In this document: in pieces, positions 42,716-43,637 of the stretch | Numbering within the stretch: the first letter of the stretch is position 1 | Layout: each line of letters opens with the position of its first letter | Source of the DNA: Pelotomaculum sp. | GTDB taxonomy: Bacteria > Bacillota > Desulfotomaculia > Desulfotomaculales > Pelotomaculaceae | Length of the DNA stretch: 43,637 nucleotides | Reading direction: 5' to 3' | Assembly: GCA_018435055.1 (NCBI GenBank) | Contig: JAHDOA010000019.1 | Location: 1-43,637, forward strand | Made by a program: the position numbers and the translations under genes | The notes under the pieces: generated by a model | Told to the model about the DNA's origin: nothing | Databases searched by the model: none | The model's input: only the letters and a program-made list of their open reading frames with translations

Positions 42716-42740
42716 TTATATAGTATGAAAGCAGTATAAT
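42712..42740 (+). promoter_or_regulatory. Promoter of the toxin-antitoxin pair
   Basis: TTGATT (42712-42717), a 17-bp spacer and TATAAT (42735-42740) precede the antitoxin by 33 bp. The -35 box overlaps the end of the IS66 relic. Confidence 0.75.
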
Positions 42741-42773
42741 ATGACTAGAATATTACTACAAGGAGATGATACC

Positions 42774-43064
42774 GTGCAGATTAAACCGTCCGCAAGCATC
42801 CGACAGAACTACAATGAAATAGCGGCTTTGTGCAAGTCCACCGGAGAACCTGTTTTTCTCACCAAGAACGGCGAGGGTGATCTCGTGGTTATGGATATAG
42901 AGGCTTTTACCCGTCGAGAAAAAATGCTGAAGCTAAGGGAAGAACTGCTGGCTGTTGAGGAAGATCGTATGGCCGGACGTATGGGAAGTACACCAGATGA
43001 ACTGGACAGATACCTGGAAAGCATTATAGATGGGGTGGAACATGGAAAAGAAGCCTCAATATAA
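42774..43064 (+). CDS. Phd/YefM-type antitoxin
   Basis: A 96-residue antitoxin of the Phd/YefM family. The N-terminal DNA-binding part has IKPSASIRQNYNEIAALCKS, PVFLTKNGEGDLVVMDIEAF follows, and a C-terminal helix-rich tail (GRMGSTPDELDRYLESIIDG) would wrap the toxin. The start is GTG 42774 with AAGGAGATG 5 nt upstream; an upstream ATG at 42741 has none. It overlaps the toxin gene by 23 bp, so the two are translated as a coupled unit. Autorepression of the promoter at 42712 is usual for the family. Confidence 0.85.
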   Translation: MQIKPSASIRQNYNEIAALCKSTGEPVFLTKNGEGDLVVMDIEAFTRREKMLKLREELLAVEEDRMAGRMGSTPDELDRYLESIIDGVEHGKEASI

Positions 43065-43359
43065 AGTTTTTGTTTCTGACCGTGCCCGTCAAATGTTGGC
43101 GGGTCATGTTCGGTTTCTGGCTCAGAAAAGCCCCGCTGCTGCCCGCAAAATAAAAAATGACCTGATGGATGCTATCCGTTCCCTATATCAAATGCCGGAG
43201 CGTTTTCCGTTTCTGGAAGCCGAGTTTATTCCGCCTAATAAGTATCACAAGATGTTCGTAGAAAAATGGTATTTGGTTTTGTATCAGATTAAGGATCAAT
43301 CAGTGTATGTTGACTTTATTGTGGATTGCAGGCAGGAATATAGATGGTTGATACAATGA
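43042..43359 (+). CDS. RelE/ParE-superfamily toxin
   Basis: A 105-residue toxin-like protein. The RelE/ParE fold is suggested by YKVFVSDRARQMLAGHVRFL, then AARKIKNDLMDAIRSLYQMP, PFLEAEFIPPNKYHKMFVEK and a final YLVLYQIKDQSVYVDFIVDC with the R-Q-E-Y tail. Known members cut mRNA on the ribosome (RelE) or poison gyrase (ParE); which applies is undecided. ATG 43042 lies inside the antitoxin gene with GGGGTGG upstream. The pair is intact and isolated among mobile remnants. Confidence 0.8.
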   Translation: MEKKPQYKVFVSDRARQMLAGHVRFLAQKSPAAARKIKNDLMDAIRSLYQMPERFPFLEAEFIPPNKYHKMFVEKWYLVLYQIKDQSVYVDFIVDCRQEYRWLIQ

Positions 43360-43585
43360 GATGCTGCAATGATGCGGACAAGCTTTATGATGCTCATTAA
43401 ATGCCTCTGATTTACTTGCGGCCATTCTCGCCAAGGGTATCGCCAGGAAGTGTAAATAATTTCGTGTAAATGGAATTCTTTATCAAGGTTTTGATTAAGC
43501 TATAGATGGCTCTTACCCGCCAGGAGGATAGGGCAATGCTGGAGAGCAACCCGAGCGCCTGACGGGGTTCTGCCGGGGATAAAGA

Positions 43586-43622
43586 GGGTGACTGTTAATA
43601 GTAGTCATCCCCTTATTCTTTT
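43586..43622 (+). terminator. Probable terminator near the window end
   Basis: GGGTGACT (43586-43593) pairs with AGTCATCC (43603-43610) with one G-T pair, followed by CCTTATTCTTTT. The spacer from 43360 to here shows no gene. Confidence 0.6.
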
Positions 43623-43637
43623 ATGGCTATCCCTGCC

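Noticed and set aside
43480-43585. G-rich segment before the last terminator considered as a riboswitch
   Set aside because: No known core was recognised and no gene follows within the window to be controlled.

Overview
The window reads as chromosome of a strictly anaerobic, Gram-positive-type bacterium of the Clostridia/Desulfotomaculia kind (a Pelotomaculum- or Desulfotomaculum-like Bacillota; this is inference). The grounds are lipoprotein substrate-binding proteins, an S-layer (SLH) anchored giant protein, low-potential Fe-S and molybdenum enzymes, a double-cubane-cluster reductase, a selenocysteine tRNA, MenA, strong GGAGG ribosome-binding sites and U-tract terminators.

Region 1 (1-6395, minus strand) is a tightly packed array read right to left: a cytoplasmic molybdopterin oxidoreductase, a CxxC glutaredoxin-like protein, an UPF0718/SO_0444-type permease, a Cys-rich lipoprotein, tRNA-Sec, two solute-binding lipoproteins and a 60-residue membrane peptide. 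No ABC permease or ATPase belongs to the two binding proteins here. Region 2 (6665-10637, plus) has the divergent double-cubane reductase, a promoter-RNA-terminator unit resembling 6S RNA, and a MutS2-type ATPase without Smr. Region 3 (10987-12967, plus) holds a GT4 glycosyltransferase and a PHP phosphoesterase.

Region 4 (13098-21019) is all on the minus strand: ABC-F ATPase, a RAYT transposase, menA, an iron alcohol dehydrogenase and a COG4586/4587/3694-type ABC exporter. Palindromic REP-like repeats punctuate it. One inverted pair brackets the RAYT gene and another brackets a 0.25-kb gene-free (MITE-like) copy. Further copies lie at 155, 21094, 24287, 28824 and 40078, and a divergent one at 10649.

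Region 5 (21288-24051, plus) encodes a second molybdo-enzyme with its polyferredoxin. Region 6 (24290-31361) is sensory: a PAS histidine kinase, a CheB-CheR-PAS protein and three paralogous PAS proteins, two of them with AraC-type DNA-binding domains. Region 7 (31513-39789) is one 2758-residue secreted protein with three SLH domains, Ig-like repeats and then a TTR / FN-plug / NHL / YD-RHS series that matches the ectodomain order of animal teneurins. This is the most striking item in the window.

Region 8 (39853-43637) is a mobile-element graveyard: a truncated zinc-ribbon gene cut at a repeat, a MoaE-like gene, an IS110 element with a long 5' noncoding end (candidate bridge RNA), an IS66 orf2 relic, and an intact Phd/RelE-type toxin-antitoxin pair whose promoter -35 box lies inside the IS66 relic.
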